NCBI RefSeq assembly: GCF_019039055.1
Contig: NZ_JAHOPB010000002.1
Coordinates: forward strand, 310,001-374,000
Source: Reyranella humidisoli
GTDB lineage: Bacteria; Pseudomonadota; Alphaproteobacteria; Reyranellales; Reyranellaceae
DNA length: 64,000 nucleotides
Direction of reading: 5' to 3'
Each line of letters begins with the position of its first letter. Within the stretch, counting starts at the first letter, position 1. Under the pieces are notes generated by a model. It saw only the letters and a program-made list of their open reading frames with translations, was not told where the DNA came from and ran no database searches. Both the position numbers and the translations under genes were made by a program. This document shows positions 16,823 to 24,979 of the stretch, one piece after another.

Positions 16823-18001
16823 TCACTTCATCGGGCACTTTTCGGCGAAGGGATCGACCGCGTTCTTCACGGCGGTGGCGATGGTCTTCACCGTCATCAT
16901 GCCTTGCGGATCCTTGACGGCTTCCTGGATGTAGAAGTTCTGGATCGGGAAGTTGTTGTTGCCGAACTTGAAGTCGCCGCGGACCGACTTGAAGTTGGCC
17001 TTCTTCATCTCGGCGCGGACCTTGTCCTTGTTCGACAGGTCGCCCTTCAGCGCGTCGGCGGCCGAGGCCATCAGCATGATCGCGTCGTAGCTCTGCGCGC
17101 CGTAATAGGACGGGTAGACGCCGTGCTTCTTCTTGAAGTCCTCGACGTACTTCTTGTTGGCCTCGCCCGGCAGGTCGTTGACCCACTCCTGCGCGCCCAG
17201 CGTGCCGAGCGCCAGATCGCCCTGCTGCGGCAGCGTGATCGCGTCGATCGAGAACACCTGGTAGAGCGGCACGGTCTTGTTGAGGCCCGACTGCGCCCAC
17301 TGCTTCACGAACTGAACGCCGTGCGCGCCGGGATAGAAGATGAAGATGCCATCCGGCTTGGCGGCGGCGATCTTGGTCAGCTCGGCCGAGAAGTCGAGCT
17401 GGTCGGGCCACTTGGTGAAGTCCTCGCTGACGATCTTGCCCTTGTAGGTGCGCTTGACGCCCGCGAGCATGTCCTTGCCCGCGGCATAATTCGGACCGAC
17501 CAGGTAAAGGCTCTTCACGCCCTTGGTGTTGAGATAGTCGCCCATCGCCATCGGCGTCTGGTCGTTCTGCCACGAGGTCGAGAAGAAGTTCTTGTTGCAG
17601 AGTTCGCCCGCGATCGCCGAGGGGCCGGCATTGGCCGAGATCAGGATCGTGTCACCCTCGTCGACGACGGTCTTGAGCGAGGCCAGCAGCACGTTCGACC
17701 AGATGTAGCCGGAGATGAAGTTCACCTTGTCCTGCTGGACGAGCTTCTCTGAGCGCGCCTTGCCGACGTCCGGCTTGAACTGGTCGTCCTCGTAGATGAT
17801 CTCGAAGGGCTTGCCGCCCATCTTGCCGCCGAGATGCTCCTTGGCCAACTCGACCGAGCGGCGCATGTCCTCGCCGATGGCGGCCTGCGGCCCCGAAAAC
17901 GTGCTGACGAAGCCGACCTTGATCGGGCTCTGGGCCACGGCCGGCAGGCCGAATGCCATTGCCGCCGCAATTGTTGCGGTGCCAAACAATTTGTTCTTCA
18001 T
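16823..18001 (-). CDS. livK: Branched-chain/aromatic-acid-type ABC periplasmic binding protein (LivK-like)
   Basis: A 392-residue secreted binding protein of the type I periplasmic fold. The signal peptide is about residues 1-23 (ending AVA). The mature protein starts IKVGFVSTFSGPQAAIGEDM, and SANAGPSAIAGELCNKNFFSTSWQND follows, the pattern of HAAT-family proteins that often bind aromatic acids or amides in degraders. A likely promoter lies at 18029-18057. The benzoate-CoA-ligase-like gene is just upstream on the same strand, supporting an aromatic-acid ligand by context only. Confidence 0.85.
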   Translation of the reverse strand: MKNKLFGTATIAAAMAFGLPAVAQSPIKVGFVSTFSGPQAAIGEDMRRSVELAKEHLGGKMGGKPFEIIYEDDQFKPDVGKARSEKLVQQDKVNFISGYIWSNVLLASLKTVVDEGDTILISANAGPSAIAGELCNKNFFSTSWQNDQTPMAMGDYLNTKGVKSLYLVGPNYAAGKDMLAGVKRTYKGKIVSEDFTKWPDQLDFSAELTKIAAAKPDGIFIFYPGAHGVQFVKQWAQSGLNKTVPLYQVFSIDAITLPQQGDLALGTLGAQEWVNDLPGEANKKYVEDFKKKHGVYPSYYGAQSYDAIMLMASAADALKGDLSNKDKVRAEMKKANFKSVRGDFKFGNNNFPIQNFYIQEAVKDPQGMMTVKTIATAVKNAVDPFAEKCPMK

Positions 18002-18028
18002 GAGCCGACGCTCCCTGTTTCCCTTGTT

Positions 18029-18057
18029 TGTATAAAAGCTGAAAAAACAGGCCCCAA
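18029..18057 (-). promoter_or_regulatory. Possible sigma70-type promoter for livK
   Basis: On the minus strand TTGGGG (18057-18052) and TATACA (18034-18029) are separated by 17 bases and lie about 28 bases before the livK start. The -35 is a weak match. A perfect 17-base dyad (CGGCAT-ATTGG-ATGCCG, 18061-18077) sits immediately upstream and may be an operator. Confidence 0.35.
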
Positions 18058-18060
18058 CAA

Positions 18061-18077
18061 CGGCATATTGGATGCCG
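18061..18077. promoter_or_regulatory. Dyad CGGCAT-N5-ATGCCG upstream of livK
   Basis: A perfect 6-base inverted repeat with a 5-base spacer between the ligase stop (18098) and the livK promoter candidate. It may be a regulator site or a small hairpin that partly ends ligase transcription. No T-tract follows, so I favour the operator reading. Confidence 0.4.
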
Positions 18078-18097
18078 CGCCGGCCGCCGGCTTTCCT

Positions 18098-19657
18098 TCA
18101 GCCGCGCAGTTTGAAGCGCTGGATCTTGCCCGTGGCGGTCTTGGGCAGTTCCGGGACGTACTCGATCCACCTTGGATACTTGTAGGGGGCGAGCGTCCGC
18201 TTGCAGTGCGCCATCAGGGCGTCCGTCAGGGCGGCGCCTGCGTCGCCCGGCTGCTTCAGGACGACGATCGCCTTGGGCTTGATCAGTGACTGTTCGTCGG
18301 TCTGGCCGACCACCGCGGCTTCGAGGACGGCCGGATGCCCGATCAGGCAGTTCTCGATTTCGACGGGTGAGCACCAGATGCCGCCGACCTTGAGCATGTC
18401 GTCGCTGCGACCCTCGTAGATGAAGTAGCCGTCCTCGTCCTCGCGATAGGTGTCGCCGGTGTTCAGCCAGCCGTTCACCATCGTCTCGGCCGTCTTCTCG
18501 GGCTTGTTCCAGTAATACCTGGCGGCCGACTCCGCCTTGATCCACAACCGGCCGCTCTCGCCCTTGGCAACGGGATCGCCGTTCTCATCCAGGATGCGGG
18601 CCTCGTAGCCCGGCACCGGCTTACCGCTGGTGCCGGGCCGGTAGTCGTCGAGCCGGTTGCCGATGAAGATGTGCAGCGCTTCGGTCGAGCCGATGCCGTC
18701 GAGAATGATCGTGCCGGTCTGTTCCTTCCAGCGGCGGAACATGTCGCCGGGCAGCGCCTCGCCCGCCGAGACGCAGGCGCGCAGGGAGGAGAGATCGCGT
18801 TTCTGCGTTTCCAGCGCCGCGAGCTGGGCGGCGTAGAGGGTCGGCACGCCGTAATAGATCGTCGGCTTGAAGGTCTCGATGTTCGAGAAGGTCGTGTCGG
18901 GCGTCGGCCGCCGGTCGTCGAGAATGGCGGTGCCGCCAACCCAGAGCGGGAACGTCATGCCGTTTCCCAGCCCATAGGCAAAGAAGAGCTTGGCGGCGGA
19001 GTAGCTGATGTCGTTCTCGCCGATCCCCAGCACGCGCACGCCGTAGAGTTCGCTGGTCACGACCATGTCGCGTTGCGCATGGACGGCGCCCTTGGGGCGG
19101 CCGGTCGAACCGGACGAGTAGAGCCAGAAACAGTCGTCCTCGGGCGCGGCGAGGCGGGGTTCGAGGACAGAAGAGGCCTTCGCCATCCCTGCAAGGAAGG
19201 TGTCGACCGTCATCGATTGGGGCGCCTTGGCGCCGAGCTGCTTGAGGGCCGGCACGATCTCGACCGTGAATTCCGAGGAATAGACGACGAGACCACAGCC
19301 GGAATCCTCGACCATGTAGGCGTAGTCCGGCGCGCGCAGCAGTGTGTTCGGGGGTACCGGTACGATGCCCGCCTTGATGGCCCCCCAGAACAGATAGAAG
19401 AAGGCCGGGCAGTCCTTCACCACCATGAGCAGCCGGTCGCCGGGCGCCAGCCCGCTTGCGAGGAGCGCATTGCCCGCCCGGTTCACCTGCTCGGCCAGCT
19501 CCGAATAGCTCACCGTTTCCTGCGCCGTGCGGATCGCCGCCTTTGCGCCGCGACCTTCGCCGACATGCCGGTCGATGAAGGGGACGACCACGTTGAAGCG
19601 GGTCGGCAGTTCGACCGAATGGGCCGGGGAGAAGGAAATGCCTGACGGAAGCGCCAT
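18098..19657 (-). CDS. Benzoate-CoA ligase family protein
   Basis: A 519-residue adenylate-forming enzyme, the same length as BadA/BclA benzoate-CoA ligases. The AMP-binding loop is YSSGSTGRPKGAVH. Also visible are TIYYGVPTLYAAQL, the hinge region NTGDTYREDEDGYFIYEGRSDDMLKVGG and the C-terminal catalytic lysine in KTATGKIQRFKL. It converts an aromatic acid, ATP and CoA to the aryl-CoA, AMP and pyrophosphate. ATG at 19657 is chosen because the frame upstream is divergent-gene and promoter DNA. It heads the block that continues into livK. Benzoate or hydroxybenzoate is the likely substrate class. Confidence 0.8.
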   Translation of the reverse strand: MALPSGISFSPAHSVELPTRFNVVVPFIDRHVGEGRGAKAAIRTAQETVSYSELAEQVNRAGNALLASGLAPGDRLLMVVKDCPAFFYLFWGAIKAGIVPVPPNTLLRAPDYAYMVEDSGCGLVVYSSEFTVEIVPALKQLGAKAPQSMTVDTFLAGMAKASSVLEPRLAAPEDDCFWLYSSGSTGRPKGAVHAQRDMVVTSELYGVRVLGIGENDISYSAAKLFFAYGLGNGMTFPLWVGGTAILDDRRPTPDTTFSNIETFKPTIYYGVPTLYAAQLAALETQKRDLSSLRACVSAGEALPGDMFRRWKEQTGTIILDGIGSTEALHIFIGNRLDDYRPGTSGKPVPGYEARILDENGDPVAKGESGRLWIKAESAARYYWNKPEKTAETMVNGWLNTGDTYREDEDGYFIYEGRSDDMLKVGGIWCSPVEIENCLIGHPAVLEAAVVGQTDEQSLIKPKAIVVLKQPGDAGAALTDALMAHCKRTLAPYKYPRWIEYVPELPKTATGKIQRFKLRG

Positions 19658-19768
19658 TGGGGGCCCTGAAGGGGTTGATCGAACTCCATCGATACTGATC
19701 AGCCGGCCGACTCGCAACGCATGGGCGGGTTCGGCGTTAAGGCAGCCAGATCCCAGGAACCTAGACCG

Positions 19769-20227
19769 ATGAACCAAGGTATTGTCTTCGCACTCGCTAC
19801 CACCGTCCTGGCAGTGGCCGTGGCAGGTGCTCATGTAGTGGCGCCGCTGCCCGATGGCATGCAGCGCGGTACCGCCACGGCCGCAACCGGGGCGCAAACC
19901 CTCCAGGCTTCCTCCGGCCAGACTCCTTCGGCGAAACCGGTCCTTGGCGAGACGCGACAGGCGCCGGTGCCGCTTCTCATGCGTGAGAGGCTCCCCGTTG
20001 CGGCGCCCGTCGTCGAAACGGCCTCGGCGGGTATGCCTGCCCCGCAGGCTCCCGCAGTCAATGCCGAAAAGAACGGCTTTGCCAGGGGCGCCATTGAAGC
20101 GGACGGATATAAGTTCGTGGGGACGATTGCGCCCGGTCCCGACGGAACCTGGCGCGCGCGGGCCTTGCGCGGGAAAACCGAAGTCCTCCTGACCGTCGAT
20201 CGCGAGGGGCGCGTCTCAACGGATTGA
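19769..20227 (+). CDS. Hypothetical exported protein
   Basis: A 152-residue protein with an N-terminal hydrophobic segment (residues 4-24) that reads as a signal peptide or anchor, a proline/alanine/threonine-rich middle, and a small C-terminal domain of about 50 residues (KFVGTIAPGPDGTWRARALRGKTEVLLTVDREGRVS). The last part resembles the PepSY-like or DUF-type beta repeats seen in short periplasmic proteins, but I cannot name a family. It is divergent from the ligase gene. A hairpin terminator follows at 20350. Confidence 0.6.
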   Translation: MNQGIVFALATTVLAVAVAGAHVVAPLPDGMQRGTATAATGAQTLQASSGQTPSAKPVLGETRQAPVPLLMRERLPVAAPVVETASAGMPAPQAPAVNAEKNGFARGAIEADGYKFVGTIAPGPDGTWRARALRGKTEVLLTVDREGRVSTD

Positions 20228-20349
20228 GACAGCGATCTCTCAACGTCGCGTTCGGCGCATTTCGGTGCAACCGATTGGCAGTGTCCACGTTCTTTCGATG
20301 CGGCCTTTGGCGGTTCAAGTAACCGTCCCTCTCCCCCGAGGGGCTGCAG

Positions 20350-20386
20350 GAGCCCGTCCTGGTCGCCCAGGGCGGGCTTTCCATTT
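20350..20386 (+). terminator. Rho-independent terminator for the gene ending at 20227
   Basis: AGCCCGTCCTGG pairs with CCCAGGGCGGGCT (one bulge) around a TCG loop and is followed by TTCCATTTT. It lies about 125 bases after the stop of the exported hypothetical gene. Confidence 0.55.
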
Positions 20387-20403
20387 TCGCTGGTCGACAA
20401 AGC

Positions 20404-20433
20404 AAACGCCCGCCGATGCATCGGCGGGCGTTT
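20404..20433. terminator. Perfect 30-base palindrome, likely terminator
   Basis: AAACGCCCGCCGATG is followed directly by its reverse complement. On the minus strand it lies 17 bases after the stop of the OmpA-like gene, and its 3' arm ends in TTT followed by GCTTTG. It probably ends that transcript and may work in both directions. Confidence 0.6.
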
Positions 20434-20450
20434 CGCGGCAGTAGAGCGGC

Positions 20451-20821
20451 TTACTGGAAGCGGATGTTTACCCGGCGCCCGGTCGGGTCGGCGACCCCGT
20501 CGCCGGCCTGGACGAGCGGTCTGGTTGGCGTGGGCCGGACCGTGATCGCTTCTGCAGGGGCGCCCTGGCGGATGAGTTCCTGTTTCACGGCGTTAGCACG
20601 ATCGGCGGGTCCTTCGATCTGAACCGATGCCGAGTTCGCGGCGTCGGCGGCGCTTCGGATGGTCTCCATCGCTGACGCGGGAACGTACGTGTCGCTGATT
20701 CCCATGAACACTATCTGATCGGAGACCAGCGCATTGGGTGCCGACGCGAGGTCCTGACTCATGGCCGTGACGGCGTCAGGGCGAGACCCGCGAGGACGAC
20801 GACAGAGCTGAGTGTTCGCAT
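20451..20821 (-). pseudogene. OmpA-like domain protein with a frameshift after the signal peptide
   Basis: The 103-codon frame from ATG at 20762 to 20451 encodes a short OmpA-like peptidoglycan-binding domain, ending with GDGVADPTGRRVNIRF. It has no signal peptide. An ATG at 20821 in another phase encodes MRTLSSVVVLAGLAL, a clear signal-peptide start, but runs into a TGA at 20759-20761 that overlaps the 20762 ATG as ATGA. Joined by a frame change, the two would make a normal exported protein of about 120 residues. Either this is a real frameshift (mutation or sequencing error) or the domain is made separately and stays in the cytoplasm, which is unlikely for its fold. Confidence 0.6.
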
Positions 20822-21034
20822 GATTTTTCTCCTTCCGTGGGCTGGTTGAGCGCAGATGACACGGTGAATGTTTCGTCTGAATTTCGTGCAACGATCGGCC
20901 ATCGAAAGCGTTCAGTTTGGTTGCTGACACGCATTGCATCGAAAATGAAATTGCCCGGCTGATTTTTGCCTGAGGATTGCTTGCGTGTGCGCGAAGCCTG
21001 CGGCGTCGTTCGGCAGGATTTGCTAAGATGAGGC

Positions 21035-21286
21035 ATGGAGATTCTCATCATCGTGGCCGTGTGTACCTTGGGCGGCGCTGCCTGGGGATGGTGGCGGGGC
21101 ACGCAAAACATCGAGAACCCGCCGGACAAGTACGACTTTCCGGGAGGGATGACGCGCCGGGAGCATCTTGGCCAGCTCACCAAGAAGCATCGGAGGCGAA
21201 GACTTCCTCTCACGATCGGCGCCGGTCTGGCGGCGGGTACTGCTGCCTTTGTCGCGCTTCTGGCATTCGCCGTCTTCAAGCGCTGA
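21035..21286 (+). CDS. Small membrane protein, unknown
   Basis: An 83-residue protein with two hydrophobic segments (about 2-19 and 60-80) separated by a charged loop rich in Lys/Arg (TKKHRRRR). I do not recognise a family. The start context has a modest purine stretch. It is read in the same direction as the short gene at 21372. Confidence 0.5.
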   Translation: MEILIIVAVCTLGGAAWGWWRGTQNIENPPDKYDFPGGMTRREHLGQLTKKHRRRRLPLTIGAGLAAGTAAFVALLAFAVFKR

Positions 21287-21371
21287 GGCGGCGGAACGGT
21301 CTTCGCCGGCTTGCTGTTTCTGGCCGTGTCGCGCACCATGTGCGGGAACAACAAATGTAAGAGGGCGGGCG

Positions 21372-21647
21372 ATGTCGGAAGAACGAAAGAAAGTTTTCCA
21401 GCGCTTTCAGGAGCGTCTGGCGCATCTCGAATCGGGCGCCCTTGCGGGGCCGGCACACTGGCACATTTTTCACCTGCACAACGCGCTGAAGGTGCTCCCC
21501 GACGATCACACCGCCGCCGACCTCCATCTCGACGAGTTCGACCGCGCAGAAATGGCGAGAGAAATGCCCGAACTCGCCGTCGACCAGGCGCCGAGCGTCG
21601 CGGAAATCCGCAACCGGTTCGACATGCTGGCGGGCGGCACCCTCTAG
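21372..21647 (+). CDS. Hypothetical protein, 91 residues
   Basis: A short, soluble, charged protein (SEERKKVFQRFQERLAHLES at the start) rich in His, Glu and Asp. No family is recognised. It ends at TAG 21645-21647. The same reading frame continues beyond this stop into a fragment of a TRAP-transporter binding protein (21648-21812), so its 3' end may have been formed by a rearrangement. Confidence 0.45.
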   Translation: MSEERKKVFQRFQERLAHLESGALAGPAHWHIFHLHNALKVLPDDHTAADLHLDEFDRAEMAREMPELAVDQAPSVAEIRNRFDMLAGGTL

Positions 21648-21812
21648 CCGCTGGCCCGCAAGATCGAGGCCGGGTCCAACGGCCGCAGCAAGATCACGAT
21701 CTTCCCCGCAATGCAGTTGGGCGACGCGCCGCCGCAGCTTTACGTCCCGGCGCGCAACGGTTTCGCCGACATCGTTCGCCTCGGCCTGGCAACGGTGCGC
21801 CTGCTGACGTGA
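21648..21812 (+). pseudogene. Remnant of a TRAP transporter DctP-type binding protein
   Basis: Fifty-four codons translate to a sequence with RKIEAGSNGRSKITIFPAMQLG followed by PPQLYVPARNGFADIV. This matches the part near the N-terminus of DctP-family solute-binding proteins (helix, strand, QLG, and the G-x-x-DIV motif). No start codon, signal peptide or remainder of the protein is present, and it ends in TGA at 21810. It is a decayed fragment between two unrelated genes. Confidence 0.65.
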
Positions 21813-21838
21813 GATGCTGCCATGTTAGAACTCGTCGC

Positions 21839-22636
21839 ATGGAGCCTCTGAAGAACTGCCCCCGCGAGACGCTGGCCGCCGTGCGCGGCGTACTGACGGA
21901 CATCGACGACACCGTCTCCACCGAAGGCACGTTGTCCGCCGCTGCCTATGGCGCCCTTGAAACCCTGAAGAAGGCCGGCTTGCTGGTCGTGCCGGTGACC
22001 GGCCGTCCGGCCGGCTGGTGCGACCACATCGCGCGCTTCTGGCACGTCGATGCCGTGGTCGGCGAAAATGGCGCTTTCTGGATGTGGCACGACCACGGGC
22101 AGAAGCGGCTGCGCACGCGCTTCATCCAGTCCGACTCCGAGCGCGCCGAAGGCAGGGCCAGGCTGGAGCGGGTGCGGGAGGACGTCCTGCGGGAGGTGCC
22201 GGGTGCCGGTATCGCGTCCGACCAGCCTTATCGCGTGGCCGACCTCGCCGTGGATTTCCGCGAAGACGTGCCGCCGCTGTCGCCTGCCGACATCCAGCGC
22301 ATCGTGGAGATTTTCGAGCGCCACGGTGCCCATGCCAAGGTGAGTTCGATTCACGTCAACGGCTGGTTCGGCGACTACGACAAACTGACGACCAGCCGCG
22401 CGATGATGCAGGAACTGTTCGGTATCGACCTGGCGGCCGAACGCGGGAACTACGTCTTTGCGGGCGATTCGCCCAACGACGCACCGATGTTCGGCTGGTT
22501 CACCAACGCCGTCGGCGTGGCCAACGTCGCCGACTTCGCGGACCGCCTGCAACATCGGCCGCGCTGGATCACCGTGGGCCGATCGGGCGCGGGTTTCGTC
22601 GAACTCGCCGAGGCGCTGCTCGCGGCGCGACGGTAG
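21839..22636 (+). CDS. HAD-superfamily (Cof/SPP-like) phosphatase
   Basis: A 265-residue haloacid-dehalogenase-type hydrolase. Motif I is TDIDDTVS (nucleophile Asp and acid/base Asp), motif II lies in VPVTGRP, and motif IV is FAGDSPNDAPMF. The large inserted cap between them fits the C2 type used by sugar phosphatases (sucrose- or mannosylglycerate-phosphate phosphatases, Cof). The substrate is likely a phosphorylated sugar. The stop directly abuts the convergent gene at 22637. Confidence 0.75.
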   Translation: MEPLKNCPRETLAAVRGVLTDIDDTVSTEGTLSAAAYGALETLKKAGLLVVPVTGRPAGWCDHIARFWHVDAVVGENGAFWMWHDHGQKRLRTRFIQSDSERAEGRARLERVREDVLREVPGAGIASDQPYRVADLAVDFREDVPPLSPADIQRIVEIFERHGAHAKVSSIHVNGWFGDYDKLTTSRAMMQELFGIDLAAERGNYVFAGDSPNDAPMFGWFTNAVGVANVADFADRLQHRPRWITVGRSGAGFVELAEALLAARR

Positions 22637-23275
22637 TCAACGCGCTGGCGGTGGTGGCGGACCGATCAGCAGGGACCCGTAGTGGGCGACGCTGTCGCCC
22701 TGGCTCCACACGCCGATGGCGCCGGCCTGGACCAGCGTTCGATCGCTGATGCCGAAGAGCGGTTTGCCGTCGAGCGCGACCTCGATGCGGTCGTTGGCGG
22801 CGATGACGCGCAGCGAATGCCATTTGCCGAGTTCGACCGGGGCTTCCTTGGTGCTGAGCTGGCTGCGCTTGCCCTTGTCCATTCGGTAGAGGCGCACCGA
22901 GTTGTCCCGGGCGTTCACCCGCACGACGTAGTAGTCGCTGGCGCTCTGCGCCCGGAACATGAAGCCGGCCACCTGGTCGCGGGAACCCGAGATGATCTTG
23001 AAGCGCAGTGTCGCGTCGAAGTCGCGTCCCTGCGCCTGCTCGGAGATGCACAGGGGGAAGCGCTGGTCGGTGGCATCCGGCTCGCTCTCGACCAAAGCCC
23101 AGCCGTCCGGTCCGCCCGGGTCGGCGATCGCACGCCAGTCGGCGGGACGACCGATGCCCGTCTTCCCCTGGGTACAGGCGACGCGACCGTCGGGGGTCGT
23201 CAGCGGCACGACGAGTTGTGCCGAGGCGGGCAGGGTGGCGAACAGGAGGGGCAGCGCGAGAAGCAGGGATCGCAT
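22637..23275 (-). CDS. Secreted concanavalin-like (DUF1080/LamG type) domain protein
   Basis: A 212-residue exported protein. The signal peptide is residues 1-20 (ending ASA). The rest reads as a jelly-roll: DFDATLRFKIISGSRDQVAGFMFRAQSASDYYVVRVNARDNSVRLYR and, later, GKWHSLRVIAANDRIEVALDGKPLF, a pattern shared by DUF1080 and laminin-G-like carbohydrate-binding folds. The C-terminus is proline-rich (PPPPPAR). A sugar-binding or 3-keto-glycoside-hydrolase-like role is possible but not shown. Confidence 0.65.
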   Translation of the reverse strand: MRSLLLALPLLFATLPASAQLVVPLTTPDGRVACTQGKTGIGRPADWRAIADPGGPDGWALVESEPDATDQRFPLCISEQAQGRDFDATLRFKIISGSRDQVAGFMFRAQSASDYYVVRVNARDNSVRLYRMDKGKRSQLSTKEAPVELGKWHSLRVIAANDRIEVALDGKPLFGISDRTLVQAGAIGVWSQGDSVAHYGSLLIGPPPPPAR

Positions 23276-23377
23276 GGGCGCAGACTAGCAAAAAACCGCG
23301 CGCGCTTGACCGAAGATGCGGGAGGGAGGAGTTTACGCGCGGCCATATTTCGGACGAATTTTTCACGGGGGAAACAC

Positions 23378-24250
23378 ATGCGTCTTTGCACCATCCTGAG
23401 CGGCGGCAAGCCGGCCGTCGGCGTCAAGCTGGGCGACGGCAAGATCGTCGATCTCAGCAAGCAGATGCCGCGCGGGCCGAAGTCCGTCGTCGAGATCCTC
23501 GCGGGCGGCAAGAAGCTGCAGCAGGCGGTGCTCAAGGCCTGCGCCAAGGTCAAGCCGGGCGCCACCGTGTCGGAGAAGTCGGCCAAGTACCTGACGCCGA
23601 TCCCCGCCCCCGGCAAGATCCTCTGCATCGGCCTCAACTACCGCAAGCACGCCGAGGAGACCGGCAGCCCGATCCCGACCTATCCGGTCGTGTTCACCCG
23701 CTTCAACAACACGCTGGTCCCGCACAACGGCAAGATGCTGTCGACCACCCACTCGAAGGAATTCGACTGGGAAGCCGAACTGACCATCGTGATCGGCAAG
23801 AAGTGCCGCAACGTGCCGAAGGAGAAGGCGCTCTCGGTGATTGCCGGCTATGCCTGCTTCAACGACGGTTCGATCCGCGACTGGCAGCGCAAGTCGGGCG
23901 GCCAGTTCACGCTGGGCAAGAACTTCGACGGCACCGGCGGCTTCGGCCCCGACATCGTGACGGCGGACGAACTGCCCAAGGGCGCCGCGCCGCTGCGCAT
24001 CTCGACCCGCGTCAACGGCGTCACCATGCAGGACAGCAACACCGACGACCTGATCTTCGACGTGCCGACGCTGGTGCATGAGCTCAGCAAGTGCATGACG
24101 CTCGATCCGGGCGACATCATCATCACCGGCACGCCGTCGGGCGTGGCGATGGCCCGCAAGCCGCAGCCCTGGCTGAAGCCGGGCGATGTCTGCGAAGTCG
24201 AGATCGAAGGCATTGGCACACTGCGCAACACGATCGCCCAGGGCGGCTGA
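23378..24250 (+). CDS. Fumarylacetoacetate hydrolase family protein
   Basis: A 290-residue FAH-superfamily enzyme. The family core is visible as GKILCIGLNYRKHAEETG, FTRFNNTL, DWEAELTIVIGKKCRNV, GYACFNDGSIRDWQ and PGDIIITGTPSGV. The metal-binding acidic residues lie in the E-x-E context of WEAEL and in the FNDGS segment. Members hydrolyse or isomerise acylpyruvates and oxo acids in aromatic catabolism (5-oxopent-3-ene-1,2,5-tricarboxylate-type, fumarylpyruvate). A strong terminator follows. Confidence 0.85.
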   Translation: MRLCTILSGGKPAVGVKLGDGKIVDLSKQMPRGPKSVVEILAGGKKLQQAVLKACAKVKPGATVSEKSAKYLTPIPAPGKILCIGLNYRKHAEETGSPIPTYPVVFTRFNNTLVPHNGKMLSTTHSKEFDWEAELTIVIGKKCRNVPKEKALSVIAGYACFNDGSIRDWQRKSGGQFTLGKNFDGTGGFGPDIVTADELPKGAAPLRISTRVNGVTMQDSNTDDLIFDVPTLVHELSKCMTLDPGDIIITGTPSGVAMARKPQPWLKPGDVCEVEIEGIGTLRNTIAQGG

Positions 24251-24277
24251 GCGCTCCCGTAATACCGGTTCGAAACC

Positions 24278-24311
24278 AACGGCGGCTCCTGCAGGGGCCG
24301 CCGTTTTGCTT
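24278..24311 (+). terminator. Rho-independent terminator
   Basis: AACGGCGGC (24278-24286) pairs perfectly with GCCGCCGTT (24297-24305) and is followed by TTGCTTT. It ends the FAH-family transcript 28 bases after its stop. Confidence 0.75.
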
Positions 24312-24317
24312 TCGCGG

Positions 24318-24953
24318 TTAGCGTCGCGGCAGTTTGTCGAGGCCGCCGAGCATGAGGGCGGTTGCGAATTCCGCCGCGCCGTCCGGGTCGACCGGATCCC
24401 GGGCGACCATGACCATGGAGATCTCGAAGGCGATGCCGGCCATGGACGCGCTGAGGTAGGAGACGTCGACATTGGGCAGGATGCCCCGGGAGATGGCCGA
24501 CCGGATGTCGTCGTTCAGCGCCTTGGCGAGTGCCCGCACGTCGGGTTTGTCGAGCAGGGTGCGCACGGCGGTGAAGCTCGACCGGGCCAGCGCCAGAAGC
24601 TCCGGATCCTCGGCCAGGAAGTTGAAGTAGGCGGCATAGTGCAGGCGCACGAATTCCTCGGTTGAGGTCGCTTTGCCGCGGCCGTCGCGATGGCGCTGCA
24701 GCAACACACCGGTCAGCTCGCCGACGACGGCCTCGAAGATCTCGTCCTTGTCCTTGAAGTAGTTATAGAAGGTGCCCGAGGCGAGATCGGTGCGGCGCAC
24801 GATGTCGCGGACGCTGGCCGCGCCATAGCCCATCTCGGCAAAAACGCCGCGAGCGGCCTTCAACAGTGCCGTGCGATTCTCCGCCTTGTTCTGTTCGCGG
24901 CGCCCGGCGCGTTCGCCGCGCACTTCGGTTGGTGTCGTGCCGTCGCCACCCAT
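24318..24953 (-). CDS. TetR-family transcriptional regulator
   Basis: A 211-residue TetR protein. The DNA-binding helix-turn-helix region is AARGVFAEMGYGAASVRDIVRRTDLASGTFYNYFKDKDEIFEA in parts (about residues 30-72), then a helical ligand domain. ATG at 24953 is preferred because AGGAG lies 9 bases upstream. An ATG at 24983 would overlap the esterase stop as ATGA and is an alternative. It is co-transcribed with the upstream esterase gene, which it may control. Confidence 0.85.
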   Translation of the reverse strand: MGGDGTTPTEVRGERAGRREQNKAENRTALLKAARGVFAEMGYGAASVRDIVRRTDLASGTFYNYFKDKDEIFEAVVGELTGVLLQRHRDGRGKATSTEEFVRLHYAAYFNFLAEDPELLALARSSFTAVRTLLDKPDVRALAKALNDDIRSAISRGILPNVDVSYLSASMAGIAFEISMVMVARDPVDPDGAAEFATALMLGGLDKLPRR

Positions 24954-24979
24954 GATCCTCCGCTCCTCCCCAGGCCCCG

